Both the position numbers and the translations under genes were made by a program. The notes beneath the pieces are model-generated. The model was not told the origin of the DNA and searched no databases. It worked only from the letters and a program-made list of their open reading frames with translations. Source: Batkoa obscura (lineage: Eukaryota > Entomophthoromycota > Entomophthoromycetes > Entomophthorales > Batkoaceae). Taken from it: DNA of 64,000 nt. Where the stretch lies: NCBI GenBank assembly GCA_030770535.1, contig JASVEC010000001.1, positions 186,001 to 250,000 on the forward strand, in the 5' to 3' direction. The number at the start of each line of letters is the position of its first letter. Position 1 is the stretch's first letter. Below, piece after piece: positions 54,742 through 63,664 of this stretch.

Positions 54742-54749
54742 TATAAATA
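54742..54749 (+). promoter_or_regulatory. TATA box of peptide gene 6
   Basis: TATAAATA 49 bases before the ATG. Confidence 0.6.
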
Positions 54750-54790
54750 CACAATAGTGTAATCGAATTAAATTATAAAAAAATCAAAAC

Positions 54791-55024
54791 ATGTATACTC
54801 GTTTCATTGGAGTTTTATTTACTATCTTAGCTTTGAATACTTTTGCTGTTGTTGCTGCTCCAGCAACTCTCGGTAATTCTGTACAAGGAACAGTAATACC
54901 AAATAAAGAAAATGGACCTCTACAATCTTTCGAAAGAAGAGGAAGTGGTAGACCATATGGTAGAAGGGGATTCTATGAGCCGCTCCTAAGAAGAGGAAGT
55001 GGCAGACCATATGGAAGACGTTAG
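54791..55024 (+). CDS. Secreted repeat-peptide precursor 6
   Basis: A 77-residue protein: signal peptide MYTRFIGVLFTILALNTFAV then VAAPA; pro-region with the family motif VIPNKENGPLQSFERR; then GSGRPYG, RR, GFYEPLL, RR, GSGRPYG, RR, stop. This is the same A-B-A alternation as in precursors 1 and 2, with new peptide versions: GSGRPYG for GAYRPYG and GFYEPLL for GLDIPLE. Every peptide is a heptamer starting with Gly and ending at Arg-Arg. This conservation of architecture with changed residues is good evidence that the heptapeptides are the products. It stands alone on the plus strand, 11.6 kb from its nearest minus-strand sister. Confidence 0.85.
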   Translation: MYTRFIGVLFTILALNTFAVVAAPATLGNSVQGTVIPNKENGPLQSFERRGSGRPYGRRGFYEPLLRRGSGRPYGRR

Positions 55025-55228
55025 TGATGTAAATGTATCAAATAAAGCATTATCAATACATGAATTTATATTTATTTGCAGTTTATTTTAAAATGATCTT
55101 AAATTTATTATTTTTGTAAATCAAATTTTTATTAAATAATTGCCCTTTTTTATTTAAACTTAGATAAATAATTTGATTGCTGTTATTTATCATAAGTCTA
55201 ATTTTAATGATGAGCTTTTCAAACTACA

Positions 55229-55334
55229 TATGGGGATGTATTTTTTTGTTTAAGAATTTCACTAACAATCTTTCCGCTGAAATGGCGCTTAAAAAATGGA
55301 AAAAGTGATGAAGCCAAAAAAACACCCCCATATA
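55229..55334 (+). mobile_element. MITE copy
   Basis: TATGGGGATGTATTTTTTTG at the left, AAACACCCCCATATA at the right; well preserved. Confidence 0.9.
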
Positions 55335-55498
55335 TAGGTTAAGTACGCTTTTCTACAGTTAATTCTGAGAGCGGTTTTTTTATCATAAAACAATGTATAT
55401 ATAATGACGATATTAGGTAAATTAATACTCAATTCCAATATAAGCATTAAAGCTATTTACTTTCAAAAGTAACAACATTTTTGGATATTTTAAATAAT

Positions 55499-55604
55499 TA
55501 TATGGAAATGTTTTTTTGATTTCATCGCTTTTTCCATCTCTTAAGCGCTATTTGAATAGAATAGCGGCTAGTAAAATTTTTAGTAAAAAAATACACCCCT
55601 ATAT
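55499..55604 (-). mobile_element. MITE copy
   Basis: TATATGGAAATGTTTTTTTG at the left, ATACACCCCTATAT at the right. It is more diverged and opposite to the copy 165 bases upstream. Confidence 0.78.
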
Positions 55605-56586
55605 ATTACAATTTTAATATCATCAAATCAAATAGAAAGTGCGATTTAGCTAATAGAGTTTGAATAAGCTAATTATTGATATTTTAGCACATGATATTGT
55701 GAATTTTTCATCTTAATCTTTAAAATAAATCATCTAACATGACTTATATCTATGTACCATTAGCAATATATAGGTATCATTACTATCTACTTTTATATTT
55801 TCAAATAATCAGTAATTTCAGCCAATTAACTTGAGCTCATAATAGAATCGGAAAAAATACGAAGTATTTATAAAAGTCAAATTGTCTGCTTGCTTTTACT
55901 GATATTTGTATTGAAATTAAACTTTTAAGAATACATCCTTATGTTCTTATCTTAAACTATTAAATTTTAAAATGCTAGGATTTAATTCTACTCTAAGATA
56001 TGATACTTATTAAAAACATCATCATGTTTCTATTATAAATACTTTATTTGTGGTTTATAAACCATTTTTATTAACATAAATTTACAACAGACGGAATATA
56101 CCTTTTTAATCGAAAATTGTTGTTGAAATATGAATTAAAGAGCAACTAATAATAGATAATATCTGTAATTAAGTTCAATAATGATCCTAGTAGTGCATTT
56201 TTAAAGCTCATAGCTTTTTAACACTTAATTAATAGAGTTAGAGCTAATATTTTTAATAGCACATAATGAATGTGTCAATTAGTAACTATTAATTTTTATC
56301 ATTATTGAAATTTACTATCCAACTACTCCAACTTCATAATTGAATATAATTGAAAACCAATCCCTATTGTTTTCAAAAACATTGATCATTATAAAGATAT
56401 ATGTTATTACTAAAAATGAGATTACTTTAAGCATACTACATGAAATTACTTTATCTAGCTTAATATATGTATGTTTTATACCATTTATATTCAAATATTG
56501 ACTTTGTAAATGGAAAAACTTGACAAGAGTTGATCATCATACTATATATAATTATACACTGAAGCAATTGTACTTAATCCTTAGCA

Positions 56587-56692
56587 TTTGGGATATATTT
56601 TTTAGTTTCATCACTTTTTTCATTTTTTAAGCACTATTTGAGCGGAAAGATTGTTAGTAAAATTCTTAAACAAAAAAATACATCCCCATATA
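56587..56692 (-). mobile_element. MITE copy in right arm
   Basis: ATTTGGGATATATTTTTTAG at the left, ATACATCCCCATATA at the right; sister of 43677-43781. Confidence 0.88.
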
Positions 56693-57037
56693 ATTATTAA
56701 GATTCAAAAAATATATTATCAGTTTATATTGTTTAAAATCCTTTTATTAGCTCAAAAAAGTTACACTATTAAGATTAAATAATTGATAAATTTACTTTAT
56801 AATACTATAGTATCTAATTATTATTTGCATTCAGAATTTTTTCTATAGAATACAAATATAAAAATCTTATATAAAAAGTAAGTATTTGATTAAATAAACC
56901 AAATGTTTCAATTTATAAAGATAAGAACGAATGTTAAAAAACCCTTTTTATATATTATATATTAAAGTTATTATTATAAATATTGCAGATACTATAGATC
57001 AAGATTATGATCCGATGTGACTAAGGCGGTAGTTAGG

Positions 57038-57080
57038 ATAAATGGTATTGTATTCTATTGTGAAGAAGAAATAATCGGAA
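57038..57080 (+). promoter_or_regulatory. Conserved upstream block (peptide gene 7)
   Basis: Identical to the block at 43289-43332 in inverse complement. Confidence 0.35.
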
Positions 57081-57089
57081 AGTAGTAAA

Positions 57090-57196
57090 TATAAGGGGAT
57101 GTATTTTTTTGTTTAAGGATTTTACTAACAATCTTTCCGCTCAAATAGTGCTTAAAAAATGGAAAAAGTAACGAAATCAAAAAAAACATCCTCATG
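57090..57196 (+). mobile_element. MITE copy in right arm
   Basis: ATAAGGGGATGTATTTTTTT at the left, AAAACATCCTCATGA at the right; sister of 43171-43276. Confidence 0.9.
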
Positions 57197-57313
57197 ATAT
57201 GAATGTGTTTAATGTATAGTTGTAAAAAAATCAAACTTATTAGATATCAATTACTGAAAAAAGCATACAAATGCCTACTAATGTAGACGAAACAAATTAT
57301 AAAAAATCAAAGC

Positions 57314-57514
57314 ATGCACACTCAATTTATTGGAACTTTATTTACCATCTTAGCCATCAATAGCTTTATTGTTATTACTACTCCTGCACTTTCCGATGGT
57401 TTTATTCAAGAAGTAGCAATACTAAACAAACAAAATGGAAATCATCAATTTGCTGAAAGAAGAGGAAGTGGTAGAAAATATGGTAGAAGAGGCGTTGGTA
57501 GAGTCTATGGATAA
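57314..57514 (+). CDS. Secreted repeat-peptide precursor 7
   Basis: A 66-residue protein identical in sequence to precursor 4 (42854-43054) and located in the opposite arm of the inverted duplication. Signal peptide MHTQFIGTLFTILAINSFIV, pro-region, FAERR, then GSGRKYG, RR, GVGRVYG. It is at the outer end of the cluster: 65 bases past its stop the duplication ends, and intron-bearing housekeeping genes begin about 270 bases further on. Function unknown; the duplicated dose may matter. Confidence 0.8.
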   Translation: MHTQFIGTLFTILAINSFIVITTPALSDGFIQEVAILNKQNGNHQFAERRGSGRKYGRRGVGRVYG

Positions 57515-57846
57515 TAATGATAGCTTTGGTGGTTTAAACTCTCTTATTCAAAAATCAACCACTTTGTATTTTATTTTAATAAATGATATTTTTATTTTGT
57601 ATTGTAAATTATCTATTTTGTTTTAAGTACCTTATTTTATTATATTAATTTAGCCATATATTGATGTTCATTGTTTTTGGTATAATATATAGTTTGTACT
57701 AATATACCTTAAAAGTTTGTTTTAAAGGTTTAAATGTTCAACATATTGAACACTGACTAGTCAGTTAGCAATAATTAAAAAGCTACTAAAACAACCAAAT
57801 GGAAGAGAACCATTTTCATGTATTTATTTTATAAATAGTTAAATTT

Positions 57847-59380
57847 TTAATAAGATTGAATGCTTTCTAGACTCAAATCTTTAGTCTCTGGTACAAAAAA
57901 GAAACAAATAATAAATAAGATCAAATTGAGTATTAAAAAGACTATAAAACTATAACCTTGAATTAAATTATATATCATTGGAAATAAAAATCCAATAATA
58001 AAATTCAGCCTAATAAAAATACATTAATATATGAACTAATATGGTATAATAGAAATATACTTACAACCAACTCACAACTAACGAACTCGATGATATGATA
58101 TTCAAATAATTAGTAGGTACCAGTTCAGGTAACAGAATATAAGATATTGGTAGCAAAGTAAATGAAAATGTAAATATATATAATACCACTAAACAAATCA
58201 CCATTAATAAATATAAACATAATAATTAAATAAACTTACTTGCAATTAATTGAGATAAACCATTATCAAAATGAAAACCTAAAATTAAGCATAACCAAGA
58301 TAATACTTGAATAATTATACCAAATAATAGCATTTTACGTTTACCAGTAAAATCTAATACTATGGAACATAATATTGAAGCTAATAAAGATACTAATGTA
58401 ATAAACATATTTCCGTAAATGATGACTGACTTTGGTAAATAATTCTCTAATATAATGGAAGAATAATACAAGATTGCTGAAGTACCACATAATTCTTGAA
58501 ACGAAACTAGTAAAAATGCTAGTAAACACTTTTTGAATAAAAACTTATTTTTAAAGATTGACTTCAATTTATACATTAACAGACTCTTGTTATTGTTCAG
58601 TATTAACTCATTAGCTTGTTGTTTCTGATTATTTATGAATTGTATAATTTCTTCCAATTCCTCATCAACACTATAACCTTTTCTTAATTCTTTCAAATAA
58701 GATTCGGCTTTTGAAATATTAGTATTATCAATTAATAACACATTTCTTGGTGAAGGTATCAAAAAAGGTATAAAGAATAATTGAAATATCGAAATAACTA
58801 AAGGTATACCCAATAAATATCTCCAATATAAATAAGAATCGACTACAATTGGAAATAAATTCGATAAAAATAGACCAATTGATAAAGAGATGGCAGTTAA
58901 TGAAGATATTATATTACGATATTTAATAGTTGCTATTTGAACTAAATAAGTTGGTAAAGCCACTGTAATTAACCCACAGCTGATTCCAAGGATAAATCGA
59001 CTAATAACTAACATAGCACTATTATAACTAAACACTAATATCAATTCTCCCAGAACAAAAAACAGTACTTGTATATAAAATAATAATTTAAAACCAAATT
59101 TAAATATTAGTTGACTACTCAATATTGCTCCTACGATTGCTCCTAAAGCCAAAACGCCAATTATAAAACCCCACATTAAGTCATCACCAACATAGATACA
59201 ATCCAATGTCTTACCACAATCACTTATTATACTTATCATCAAATTTGAAATGCCTATACTGTACCCTGCATTGATACCACCTAATGAAACAATGAGGCTA
59301 TTTAATACCAATTTTGAGTTTAGTTTAGCATTTAATGAAGAAGGTAAATCTTCTAAATGATTACTTGGTTTCGTTTTCAT
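57847..59380 (-). CDS. Sugar transporter (MFS), three exons
   Basis: Exons 59380-58240, 58188-58065 and 58009-57847, read on the minus strand and joined, give 475 residues. Intron 1 (58189-58239, 51 nt) and intron 2 (58010-58064, 55 nt) begin GTAAGT, end TTTAG/ATTAG and both have TATTAATG upstream of the acceptor as a likely branch point. The phases join cleanly: IAMVLYIFTFSF and VVSWLLNFIIG. Twelve hydrophobic segments are expected. Family marks: GGINAGYSIGISN in TM1, SRFILGISCGL and LPTYLVQIA, QELCGTSAILYYSS in TM7, PISYILLPELVPT in TM10 and FVPETKDLSLE at the end. The RxGRR-type loop after TM2 is weak. It would import hexose or another sugar across the plasma membrane. Length and C-terminus are normal. 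Confidence 0.88.
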
Positions 59381-59840
59381 TTTATTAAAATAAAGAAGAA
59401 ATGAGAAAATAATAAACTATTCATCTTTTTTTTGAATAAGTTGTTAATATGTATATCCTTTATGCACCCGCTATTTTTTGTAACATAAATGACGCTTAGA
59501 ATAGGGTTAGTTAAAGCTTTTTTAATTTTATTGATGAGCAGCATTTTATTCTTTTTTAATTATAAAATAAATACCTATGACATGTATTTATTAATTTACT
59601 AGATGAAGTGAAAAGAAAATAGTTGAAGACACTAACTCAATATTAACAACATAGCTATAACTCAGTGCAAAAAGTTTTGACAGATCTTCATTTTTCCCAT
59701 TTTTGGGTAGGATAAGAATTAATTTTTATTCTTTTAAAAAAAATTACTCAAACAAAAAATTTATAAAAGCAAGCAACGAATAGAAATGAATTAAGTACAC
59801 ACTAATTTTTTTAGTTCTTTATAATAAATTAGTATAAAAA
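59381..59840. other. Shared divergent promoter region
   Basis: The 460 bases between the transporter start (minus) and the EMC8 start (plus). No distinct motif beyond AT-rich tracts was identified. Confidence 0.4.
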
Positions 59841-60533
59841 ATGAAATTAAATAATAATATCTGTAATAAAATTATTGACCATGGTTATAAGTACCCTTGT
59901 AACCATTGTTTTGGGTACTTAATAAGTGACTCAAGTGGTAATATTAAAAGATGTATTCCAGCGTTACATATTTGGTTGCTAAACCCAGGATTAGAATTAA
60001 GTTATGAAATGGTAATTTTTATTCAAATCCAATTTCATATTCATTTACATATATTTAGCTTAAAACAACATTGAGTAAAGAAGAAAATATAATAGGATTT
60101 TATTACATCGATAATAATACACCAAATAACAAAAAAAAGCAAGAGATAGATTTAGATAGTTTAAACTTTATTTACAAGCTGATTTTAAGTGATTTGAACA
60201 AAGTACTATCACCAATAATTGTCAAGGTAATTCCTTTAATTAGTGCCATGAATATTTAATCTAACCTTTTTCAAGGCAAATAGTAACTCTTTACAAGATA
60301 CAGTCATATCTCAACCATTTGAAGTAAGTCAATAACATTCATTTGTATATTATTCCTAAATTGTTTATTAGATTTATACTTTTAATAACGACAAGCAAAA
60401 ATTCTGCATCAAAACTGATGATAAAGTTGAAGTCAATTTAGAAGAGATAAACGACCATTTACTAAGTAAACAATATTTAAGTTTATTTGATTTTGATGAC
60501 CATTTAAATGATTGTAAAATAAATTGGCTCTAA
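59841..60533 (+). CDS. EMC8: ER membrane protein complex subunit 8/9, four exons
   Basis: Exons 59841-60011, 60059-60226, 60276-60323 and 60372-60533 join in phase 0 at each step to give 182 residues. Introns are 47, 49 and 48 nt, starting GTAATT or GTAAGT and ending TTTAG, TCAAG and ATTAG. Matches to the EMC8/9 (UPF0172) family: ICNKIIDHGYKYPCNHCFGYL at the start, CIPALHIWLLNPGLELSYEM, IIGFYYIDNN and the C-terminal LFDFDDHLNDCKINWL, close to the family's DFDDHLDD..DW. The fold is MPN-like without the metal-binding residues. The protein is a cytosolic subunit of the EMC, which inserts membrane proteins into the ER. Its stop is one base from the stop of the opposite-strand gene downstream. The exon structure is my own reconstruction from splice signals and homology. 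Confidence 0.85.
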
Positions 60534-60534
60534 T

Positions 60535-61278
60535 TCATACCTGATTTATTTTCGAAGTATCACCGCCGAGTAATAAAGTAATATCTCTATTATGCTCTAA
60601 ATACCCAGCTACTACTATTGTAATTGTTATTATCTTTTCTTGTTTTAATTTTAATTTTAATTTCAACTTACAGTATAGTATTGAAGATATTGTTAATGGA
60701 ATGGCGCCAGTTATTATTGGTGAGGGAAAAATTATACATGATAAAAACAGGATTAATGAGAAACTAAAAATGAGATAAAGATTATAAAATTATAATAATA
60801 AACTTACCAAAAAAATAAACTAGCTCTTAAATAATGATTTTGATAAATTATTACCAACTTATTACTAAAAATATTAGTATCAGTTAAAATTAGAGAATTG
60901 GATTATTACTGATTATTTCCTTTAGGTATGTACTATAAAATAAAATAAATGATTCAAAATTTTAATTAATTCTATTACTTCAATGAAAATCGGAATCTCT
61001 AATATTAAAATAATGATAGCAAAAAACCAGCAAGATACACTATAACTTAATAAACCTTCAATAGGTGATATATAAAATATTGGTATCAATAAAAGAACTA
61101 ATAAAAATTAATTCATTATTCAAGGCTTTACATTAACAATAAAATTAGAATTTACAAAACGATGCTAATATACTTAACCTAATAAATATGAGTTAAAATA
61201 AATATTGAACGGAATACCAATTTACCATTGTGCATAAATAACGATTTTTAGTGAAAACAGCTCTTCTTTTAATCCCAT
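60535..61278 (-). CDS. TVP18: TVP18/Flower-family Golgi membrane protein, seven exons
   Basis: Minus-strand exons 61278-61226, 61178-61156, 61097-60979, 60932-60910, 60864-60808, 60763-60672 and 60608-60535 total 441 bases, giving 146 residues in a single frame. Introns are 47, 58, 46, 45, 44 and 63 nt with GTAAxT or GTAATA donors and AG acceptors; two exons are only 23 nt. The protein starts MGLKEELFSLKIVIYAQW, like the NFSIYGQW start of TVP18, then has four hydrophobic segments. Family marks include ILEIPIF (the Glu-x-Pro of TM2), HYLRASLFF, FPSPIITGAIPLT and a C-terminal LLGGDTSKINQV. TVP18 is a Golgi vesicle protein and Flower-type relatives act in vesicle traffic. The structure is inferred from sequence alone, so single exon ends may be off. 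It converges on EMC8 with one base between stops. Confidence 0.75.
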
Positions 61279-61398
61279 TGTATTATTAAAGTTTATTTTA
61301 TATGTTGAAAAAATATTTAATTCTTAATCCATTTAAACATTCTTATCTTCCGCTTAATTCAATTATGCAATAACATTGATTGATTGGATTTTAAATTA

Positions 61399-61558
61399 GA
61401 GCAGGTTGCAGTTAGATGTATTAAGTTGTTTTTAATTTGTAGTTGAAGTTTTTCAATATGAATATAAGGGGCTAGAACTTACATTAATTCCTAATTCATA
61501 TAAAAAAGTTCAGCTCTAAATTAAAAACAGTAAATGACATCTAACTGCAAGCTGTTCT
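61399..61558. repeat. Inverted-repeat element
   Basis: AGCAGGTTGCAGTTAGATGT at the left is mirrored by ACATCTAACTGCAAGCTGTT at the right, 160 bases in all. Its ends are related to those of the neighbour at 61604-61774 (GGTTGCATTTAGATGC). Confidence 0.7.
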
Positions 61559-61603
61559 AGCAAGTTGAAGCTTGTTACAAGATTTATTAGCTAAAAACTG
61601 GGA

Positions 61604-61774
61604 GAACAGGCTGGATTTAGATGCTTTCATTTTATTTTAATTTGCTGCTAATTTTTTTTACATTGAATTTATAAATTATACAAATATTTTGTCAATGCAT
61701 TTATTATAAAAGAAATTAACGACAAATTAAAATAAAATAAAATAAAAGCATCTAAATGCAACCAGTTGTATGAT
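61604..61774. repeat. Inverted-repeat element, same extended family
   Basis: Left arm AACAGGCTGGATTTAGATGC plus TTTCATTTTATTTTAATTTG is mirrored by a right arm ending GCATCTAAATGCAACCAGTT; arms of about 45 bases, total about 170. A decayed relative lies at 2818-2960. Confidence 0.7.
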
Positions 61775-62818
61775 TTAAGAATTCCATGTTTGTTAATTTG
61801 AAGCCATAAATTTCCATTCAAATTAAGCAACATTGCTTAATTTGAGAGTATGATACCAATTGGCAAATTGGTATTATTAAATTGTTCACAATTATAATTA
61901 ACTTAAGTAATAGAAATATTGCAAATAATTTAAAATCAAATGAAATGATGCGGGTGTATAATATATAACAAAAATATAAATAGATTTTAGAGTTTATTTT
62001 TATTTTTAATAAATTTTACAAAAGGGTAAATATTACGAGAATAGTCACTTTCTTTATAATTTTAATTAGCTTATGAGTTTTGCAAATTTAAGCCTATCTT
62101 GATAAATTTGTTTTGATTTTGATAAGGTCTTTAAGTGGTTCATAGTTCAATAAACTGAAAAAAGTATGCATGATAATAAATAATTATGTATATAGCAAAA
62201 AATTCTCTTAAATAATACTAAAATATTATAAATAAAACTTGAAAGTATATTTTTATACAAAAATTGCTCCTAAATCTTTACTTTTTTTTTGAAAATCAGA
62301 ATATTCTTTAAGTCAAAAACAAGCCCTTGTGGCGTTTTATTTAAAAGTAGAACTCTTTTTCATAAATAAGTTGAGATTCTGTTCAATAACAATAATTTCA
62401 ATAATTTATATTATTTTTGATAATGTTGAGATGTAGAATGTTTTACATCACAGTTAAAGCTATATGATAACTTATAATTGTTTGTTTATGATTGTTATAA
62501 TTAAAGTGATTTTTACTATGCATAATATTCCGTTACTTAGCCTGGTAGTTTAACTGGCAAAGTGAAGTGTTATGAATGGTTGATAATGAGATAAAAATAA
62601 GACTATAAATAAGATTTTCATGAATTATTCTATAACTTTATTTTATTATCAAAACAAACGGTTTAAGCTTAAAATTGATCTAATTATACATTTCTAATAG
62701 AAATTAATATTTTTAAAATTTATTGTTTCTAAATGTTATACATAATTGAAATGAATTACATGTATCAATAGAAAAAAATAAAAGAGGAAGTGAAAAATAA
62801 AAGTACATTTCAAGAATA

Positions 62819-63664
62819 TTAAACAGGTAATGAGGTGGTAAAAGAGGTTGTTAAAGCGGGAGTTTGAGGTAAATAATCATAATGATGCTGATTTAAATTC
62901 ATTTTTTTTTCAAATTCAATTAACTGAGTAATTAAAGATAAATTCGGTGATATTATATTGCTCCTTGATTTGACATATTGATAAGATTGATCAAATTTAA
63001 ACTTTAATGTCTTCATAATATAAGCTATCACTAAACTTGCTGATCTTGAAACACCACATTGGCAATGAATTAAAATACCTACATTCAATGATTTGGCCAG
63101 CTCAATAAAGTTAAAAGCGGAATCCAAACAATCAATTAAGTTATTAGGGTTATGATCCCAAAACAATTTTTTTGAATAAATAGTATGAGAATGGTTTGTA
63201 CTATCCTTGTTTTGTACTATAAAGGTACTCTTTTTTAAATATAAACTGCGTTGATCATTAGATACAAATTGATAGCTTGATTCACTCTTTTCTAATAATT
63301 CGTTCTCTACTTCTCTAGCTACATTTAATACGAACCCAATGTTGTATTTACTTAAGATTTCCGCATTACTAGCATTAGTTTCATCCCCTAAATAAAAGTT
63401 GGGCAACATTTCAATTGGTCCATTTTCATAAACGTTCTTTTGAGGCTTCAGCCAATTAGTATTGATACTGTTAGTATTGCTAGTACTATTACCAAATTCC
63501 ATACCAGTTGTATTTGTACTTAACATGGATTTAATTGTATTTGACTTTAGTACCAAATTCTTTATGTTTTTTTTACTAGTCTTAGCTTTGTTCTCTTTAT
63601 TGAATCGAGTTTTAATCGCTTCATTATTGAAAGTGGTAGCCATTCCTTTATTTAATACTAACAT
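62819..63664 (-). CDS. Dual-specificity (MAP kinase-type) protein phosphatase
   Basis: A 281-residue protein. The first 75 residues are Asn/Thr/Lys-rich and probably disordered. The phosphatase domain runs from about residue 80 (IEMLPNFYLGDETNASNAEIL) to 262. The active site is IHCQCGVSRSASLV, the HCX5R loop with catalytic Cys and Arg and a second Cys at +2. The preceding general-acid region, WDHNPNNLIDCLD, supplies the expected Asp. SNIISPNLSLITQLIEFEKKM closes the domain as in MAP-kinase phosphatases. It would dephosphorylate Thr and Tyr of a MAP kinase in cytosol or nucleus. An alternative start at Met8 is possible. A single exon. A TATA-like box lies about 200 bases upstream. Confidence 0.9.
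   Translation of the reverse strand: MLVLNKGMATTFNNEAIKTRFNKENKAKTSKKNIKNLVLKSNTIKSMLSTNTTGMEFGNSTSNTNSINTNWLKPQKNVYENGPIEMLPNFYLGDETNASNAEILSKYNIGFVLNVAREVENELLEKSESSYQFVSNDQRSLYLKKSTFIVQNKDSTNHSHTIYSKKLFWDHNPNNLIDCLDSAFNFIELAKSLNVGILIHCQCGVSRSASLVIAYIMKTLKFKFDQSYQYVKSRSNIISPNLSLITQLIEFEKKMNLNQHHYDYLPQTPALTTSFTTSLPV

Larger units (their letters stand above)
55025..55787. other. Spacer with two oppositely oriented MITEs
   Basis: No gene. From about 55690 it is homologous to, but clearly diverged from, 44581-44650 inverted. Confidence 0.45.
55788..57579 (-). repeat. Right arm of the 1,792-bp inverted duplication
   Basis: Inverse complement of 42789-44580, with peptide gene 7 and two MITEs. 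Differences noted include CTTTG/CATTTG-type single bases in the MITEs and a T/C change near 55870; no insertions or deletions were detected. Confidence 0.93.
61279..62818. other. Intergenic region with two inverted-repeat elements
   Basis: No gene is seen. The two elements at 61399 and 61604 are listed separately; 61800-62818 shows nothing recognisable. Confidence 0.45.

Noticed and set aside
62541-62595. tRNA D-arm-like string (GGTAGTTTAACTGGCAAAG)
   Set aside because: No anticodon arm or T-arm follows; a chance match.
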